Below the pieces are notes generated by a model, which searched no databases, was not told where the DNA came from, and was given only the letters and a program-made list of their open reading frames with translations. Both the position numbers and the translations under genes were made by a program. 9,110 bases of DNA from positions 1-9,110 of the forward strand of contig JAENXO010000074.1 in NCBI GenBank assembly GCA_016649455.1. The letters run 5' to 3'. This document shows positions 6,436-9,110 of the stretch, one piece after another; positions within the stretch are counted from its first letter, which is position 1, and the number at the start of each line of letters is the position of its first letter. This stretch comes from Gemmatimonadota bacterium (GTDB lineage Bacteria; Gemmatimonadota; Gemmatimonadetes; Palauibacterales; Palauibacteraceae).

Positions 6436-6594
6436 CTACGTCTCCAGGCGTATCCGATCGCCGGCCGCCACGTCCGCCACCAGCCCGACCATCAACTCCG
6501 CGGCCTCATCGTCCGACAGCCCGGCATCAGTGAGGGAATGCCAGGAATAGAATCCGAGGGCGTGACCGACGGCCGCACGAGAGCGCCGGCCCGA
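6436..6594 (-). pseudogene. Remnant of a TetR/AcrR-type regulator, C-terminal end only
   Basis: Directly after the TAG of the PD40 gene, the same frame stays open for 52 codons and ends in TAG at 6436. It reads SGRRSRAAVGHALGFYSWHS and then LTDAGLSDDEAAELMVGLVA, and finishes DRIRLET. The pattern 'hydrophobic helix - FxxWxSL - GLSDDEAAELMV - LV' is typical of the last two helices of TetR-family regulators. There is no start codon before the conserved part and no helix-turn-helix domain anywhere nearby, so it cannot be a functional regulator. The upstream PD40 gene ends naturally, so read-through would add nothing sensible. It is best read as the 3' fossil of a deleted regulator gene. Family call is from recalled pattern, not alignment. 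Confidence 0.6.
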
Positions 6595-7506
6595 CTACCG
6601 GTCAAGATCGACGAGCTCGCGACGCACGCGGTCGACATCGACGTCGATCGTCCAGATGTCGAAATTGCCGGAGCGCGTGCTGACGAAGGCGATCTTCGTT
6701 CCATCCGGAGACCAGGCAGGTCCATCGTCGTAGCCGGGATGCGACGTGATCTGCACCCGGTGGCCGCCGGCGGCAGACATGACCCATATGCTGCATTCGC
6801 GGTCCTCACACCATACCACAGCCAGTAGAGTACCATCGGGCGACAGGTCTGCGTACCGGTAGGATGACTCCTTCTCGAGGGTCAGCTTCCGCTGGCCCTG
6901 TCCTGTCGCGGAGATCGCCCAGATCGACCAGAACCGGTTCTCAGCTCCTTCGCGGAGCGAAACGTAGATTTCCGTGCCATCGGGCGACCAGTCGTTCGCG
7001 ATCGGCAGCCGGTCCGGATCGGTGAAGGCCTTCGCCAACCGACCGGTCGAAAGGTCGAGCACCCAGAGGTTCGGTCCCTCCTTGAAAGCGATACGTGAGC
7101 CGTCCGGAGACCATTTTGGTTGACCGCCACGGGACACCGGAATCGACTCGGGAACAATGCGAACAGGAGTCCCCCCGGACGCCGACACCAGCTGGATCGT
7201 GTTGCCGAAGTCTCCATCGAAGGCGATGTAGTTACCATCGGGCGACCAATGGGGGTGCTCGCCAAGCAATGCAGTCAACCGCTGCGGCTCACCCCCTTCC
7301 GGGGACACCAGCCACAGACCGTTCTTCTCAGGCTCTGCGTCCCCGCCGTAGCGGGAGAAGACGATGGACTTTCCGTCCGGGGACCACTGGGGAAACCCGT
7401 CCTGGGCCGGATCGTCGGTCAACTGCCTCAGCCCGACTTCTTGACCGGCCACCGTGGACGACGAGATCAGGCAGGCAATGACGAGTACCATGCCGTACGT
7501 TTTCAT
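6595..7506 (-). CDS. Exported PD40 / WD40-like beta-propeller protein (TolB-like)
   Basis: The product has 303 residues. A signal peptide (MKTYGMVLVIACLISSSTVAG) with a likely cut near residue 21 sends it to the periplasm or outside. Six PD40 repeats follow, each marked by (W/L)SPDG and then a hydrophobic strand: residues 41-45, 87-91, 132-136, 173-177, 221-225 and 265-269. Six repeats suggest a complete six-bladed propeller like that of TolB. No peptidase or other enzymatic domain follows, so it is a stand-alone propeller, probably a binding or scaffold protein. It lacks the TolB N-terminal domain and Tol-Pal neighbours, so it should not be named tolB. The ATG is preceded by GGGGGTGG on the minus strand, a plausible ribosome site. 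It lies 140 bases downstream of the GH3 gene. Fold is sure; ligand is unknown. Confidence 0.88.
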   Translation of the reverse strand: MKTYGMVLVIACLISSSTVAGQEVGLRQLTDDPAQDGFPQWSPDGKSIVFSRYGGDAEPEKNGLWLVSPEGGEPQRLTALLGEHPHWSPDGNYIAFDGDFGNTIQLVSASGGTPVRIVPESIPVSRGGQPKWSPDGSRIAFKEGPNLWVLDLSTGRLAKAFTDPDRLPIANDWSPDGTEIYVSLREGAENRFWSIWAISATGQGQRKLTLEKESSYRYADLSPDGTLLAVVWCEDRECSIWVMSAAGGHRVQITSHPGYDDGPAWSPDGTKIAFVSTRSGNFDIWTIDVDVDRVRRELVDLDR

Positions 7507-7592
7507 GAACCACCCCCGATGTGGCGGGAGAGCGGCAGCAGTGGCGCGTCGCGTCGAGGGAGGGTACGGGGCTCGCCGGAGAAACCGGTCTT

Positions 7593-7598
7593 AATATA
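7593..7598 (-). promoter_or_regulatory. Possible -10 element before the PD40 gene
   Basis: The 140-base gap upstream of the propeller gene holds one AT-rich patch, GATATATTAA on the minus strand, with TATATT matching TATAAT at 5 of 6 bases. No good -35 hexamer is seen 16-18 bases upstream. The gap is long enough for an internal promoter, so the PD40 gene need not depend on the GH3 promoter. Weak evidence. Confidence 0.25.
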
Positions 7599-7646
7599 TC
7601 GCAGCTCGGCGGGACCGCACGTGGTGGAGGTTGGGATCCGATGCGC

Positions 7647-9110
7647 TCAGGCACCACCCTCCACGACGTCGACGTGACCCCGGAGTCGGATATCCCGCGA
7701 AGACCGGCCCACCATGATCCTGAAGGTGCCGGGTTCGACAACCCACCGCATCTCGGAATCGAGCATCGCCAGCTTCTGGGCCGGGAGAGTGAATTCCACC
7801 GTCGTCGAGGCTCCCGGTTCCAGACTGATCTTCTGAAACCCCTTGAGCTCCATCACCGGCCTGGCGACCGAAGCGAGGATATCGCGGACGTAGAGTTGAA
7901 CAACCTCTTCGCCCGCCCGCTCTCCTGCGTTGCGAATCTCTGCCCGCACCCGTATCACGCCGTCCGGTCCTGATGAGCCCGGCTCGATCGCCAGATTCGA
8001 GTACTCGAATTCCGCATAACTTAGCCCGTATCCAAACGGGAAAGCCGGGTGTCCCGTCTGGTCCAGGTAGTCGTCGCCTCGCCCCGTCGGCTTGTGATTG
8101 TACACGAGCGGAAGCTGGCCTTCCGAGACGGGAAAGGTGACGGGCAACCGTCCGCCGGGATCCGAATCACCGAACAGGACATCGGCGATCCCCCTGCCTC
8201 CCTGCTCACCCGGATACCAGGCCATCAGGACCGCATCGACCTCGTCGATCCACTTCGCCATCGTCACCGCGCTTCCCCCGACGATCACGACGACCACGGG
8301 CGTCCCGGTGGAGGCCACGGCAAGGATCAACTCCTCCTGCCGCCCCGGAAGTGAAAGGAAGGCGCGGTCCCTGAACTCACCCTCCTCGAGGCCCGCGACC
8401 ACGATCGCCACATCGCTGGCGCGGGCGGCCGCGACGGCCTCCCCGATGCGATCTTCGGAATCATCGGTCACGTCCCCGTCCCAGACGAGTTGCAACCGGG
8501 CGTTGCCCACGGATTCGAAGAACTCCAGTCGAAGGTCGTGGTCCGAGTCGGGCGCAAGTTCGACCTCTGCCAGGTGCGTTCCGGCCGATCGCTTGCGCCA
8601 GTTGTCGAGGATGAGCTCGCCATCGAGCCACAGCCGGTACCCGTCGTTCCCCGCCACGCCCAGGCGAGTCACCCCCGTGGCCGGTGCCCGCAGGCGTCCG
8701 GTCCAGCGGGCGGCATACCAGTCTGCATCGATGCCCGGGCCCGGGGAACTGAGCGTCCAGAGGAAATCGATGACCGGATCCGTCCGCTCGAGGTCCGGGT
8801 CACCTGCCAGCTCGATGTTGGCCCAGTACTGTCCCACGACACCCGAACCCTCGGGAGATCCCAGATCGGTCCGCAGGTACCTCCCCGGCACCAACACGGT
8901 TCGTTCATCCAGCCGGCCGGGCCCCGGTGCGAAACGCACCTCAGCCGTGGACCCGATACACTCTCTGATGCCGTCCAGGATCGTGACCGGCCCGACGGGG
9001 ACCACGCTGTAGCCGCCCTGGCGCGCCTCGATCGCGTCCACGCCGATGACGGCGACGGACGACACGTCGGGCGAGAGCGGCAGTGTCCGGTCGCGATTCT
9101 CCAGGAGCAC
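7647..9110 (-). CDS. Glycoside hydrolase family 3 beta-glycosidase with PA14 insert, C-terminal part
   Basis: The frame is open to the window edge, where the first codon GTG is internal (VLLENRDRTLPL), so the N-terminal TIM barrel with the nucleophile Asp lies outside. The 487 visible residues hold three parts. Residues 1-80 and about 220-365 form the GH3 C-terminal alpha/beta sandwich (LLENRDRTLPL; AIVVAGLEEGEFRDRAFLSL; PGRQEELILAV; AWYPGEQGGRGIADVLFGD; GRLPVTFP; FPFGYGLSY). It is interrupted by a PA14 domain at about 85-215 (VVGQYWANIELAGDPDLERT; WTGRLRAPATGVTRLGVAGN; DGYRLWLDGELILDNW). A fibronectin-III-like domain follows at about 385-478 (AGEEVVQLYVRD; RPVMELKGFQKISLEPG). Glu243 or Glu245 before DRAFLSLPG is the likely acid/base region. 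By family it releases terminal beta-linked sugars, and PA14 in such enzymes shapes the substrate pocket. It is the most upstream visible gene of the minus-strand train. Glycosidic substrate is not predictable. Confidence 0.92.
   Translation of the reverse strand: MLLENRDRTLPLSPDVSSVAVIGVDAIEARQGGYSVVPVGPVTILDGIRECIGSTAEVRFAPGPGRLDERTVLVPGRYLRTDLGSPEGSGVVGQYWANIELAGDPDLERTDPVIDFLWTLSSPGPGIDADWYAARWTGRLRAPATGVTRLGVAGNDGYRLWLDGELILDNWRKRSAGTHLAEVELAPDSDHDLRLEFFESVGNARLQLVWDGDVTDDSEDRIGEAVAAARASDVAIVVAGLEEGEFRDRAFLSLPGRQEELILAVASTGTPVVVVIVGGSAVTMAKWIDEVDAVLMAWYPGEQGGRGIADVLFGDSDPGGRLPVTFPVSEGQLPLVYNHKPTGRGDDYLDQTGHPAFPFGYGLSYAEFEYSNLAIEPGSSGPDGVIRVRAEIRNAGERAGEEVVQLYVRDILASVARPVMELKGFQKISLEPGASTTVEFTLPAQKLAMLDSEMRWVVEPGTFRIMVGRSSRDIRLRGHVDVVEGGA

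Noticed and set aside
6492..6836. Minus-strand open frame of 114 codons overlapping the end of the PD40 gene
   Set aside because: It is a shifted frame over PD40 codons; the TetR-like residues of the same stretch are in another frame.
6708..7385. Spaced near-identical strings such as CCATCGGGCGACCA, at first looking like a repeat array
   Set aside because: They are the codons for the recurring WSPDG of PD40 blades, with irregular spacing and coding-level divergence, so not a CRISPR or DNA repeat.
7507..7646. Gap between the GH3 and PD40 genes searched for a terminator or small RNA
   Set aside because: Only a short CCGG-TTTCT-CCGG stem and an AT-rich patch are seen; not enough for a terminator or RNA gene call.
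8098..9012. Plus-strand open frame of 304 codons opposite the GH3 gene
   Set aside because: Ser/Pro/Arg-rich translation with no motif; the minus strand carries GH3, PA14 and Fn3-like motifs throughout.

Overview
This is a GC-rich bacterial chromosomal window. I see no phage, plasmid, insertion-sequence or CRISPR signs. The gene content points to a free-living heterotroph with a large secretome: an exported PD40/WD40-like propeller, an exported beta-lactamase-fold hydrolase, a PA14-containing GH3 glycosidase, small NTF2-fold proteins, and a membrane-anchored TolB-N/TPR protein opening with 'RFFAELKRRRVFRVAAVYGG'. That N-terminus and gene mix recall Gemmatimonadota. Some Gammaproteobacteria carry similar proteins, so the assignment is tentative.

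Layout, left to right. (a) 2-517, plus: C-terminal part of an M1-like zinc metallopeptidase whose start lies outside the window. (b) 546-577: hairpin in the convergent gap. (c) 588-1094, minus: NTF2-like (DUF4440/SnoaL-type) lipoprotein. (d) 1095-1272: divergent intergenic region with a perfect 12-bp inverted repeat. (e) 1273-3114, plus: three-TM TolB-N/TPR protein. (f) 3163-4386, plus, 48 bases downstream: complete RtcB RNA ligase with all expected metal-binding and guanylylated residues. (g) 4427-4451: strong terminator in the second convergent gap. (h) 9110-4477, minus, a gene train read right to left: GH3 glycosidase with PA14 insert (5' end outside the window), exported six-repeat PD40 propeller, remnant of a TetR-type regulator C-terminus, exported serine hydrolase, and a second NTF2-like protein with an ambiguous start.

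How they fit together. Most minus-strand products in block (h) look exported and may handle extracellular or periplasmic substrates; co-transcription is inferred only from orientation and short gaps. The TolB-N/TPR protein and RtcB may share a transcript, but no functional link is known to me. No rtcA, archease or rtcR is seen. The most distinctive non-coding signals are two CGTTTC-N4-GAAACG palindromes at the two convergent gene ends, the perfect inverted repeat at 1121-1148, and the TetR fossil at 6436-6594. I do not see a convincing new multi-gene system.
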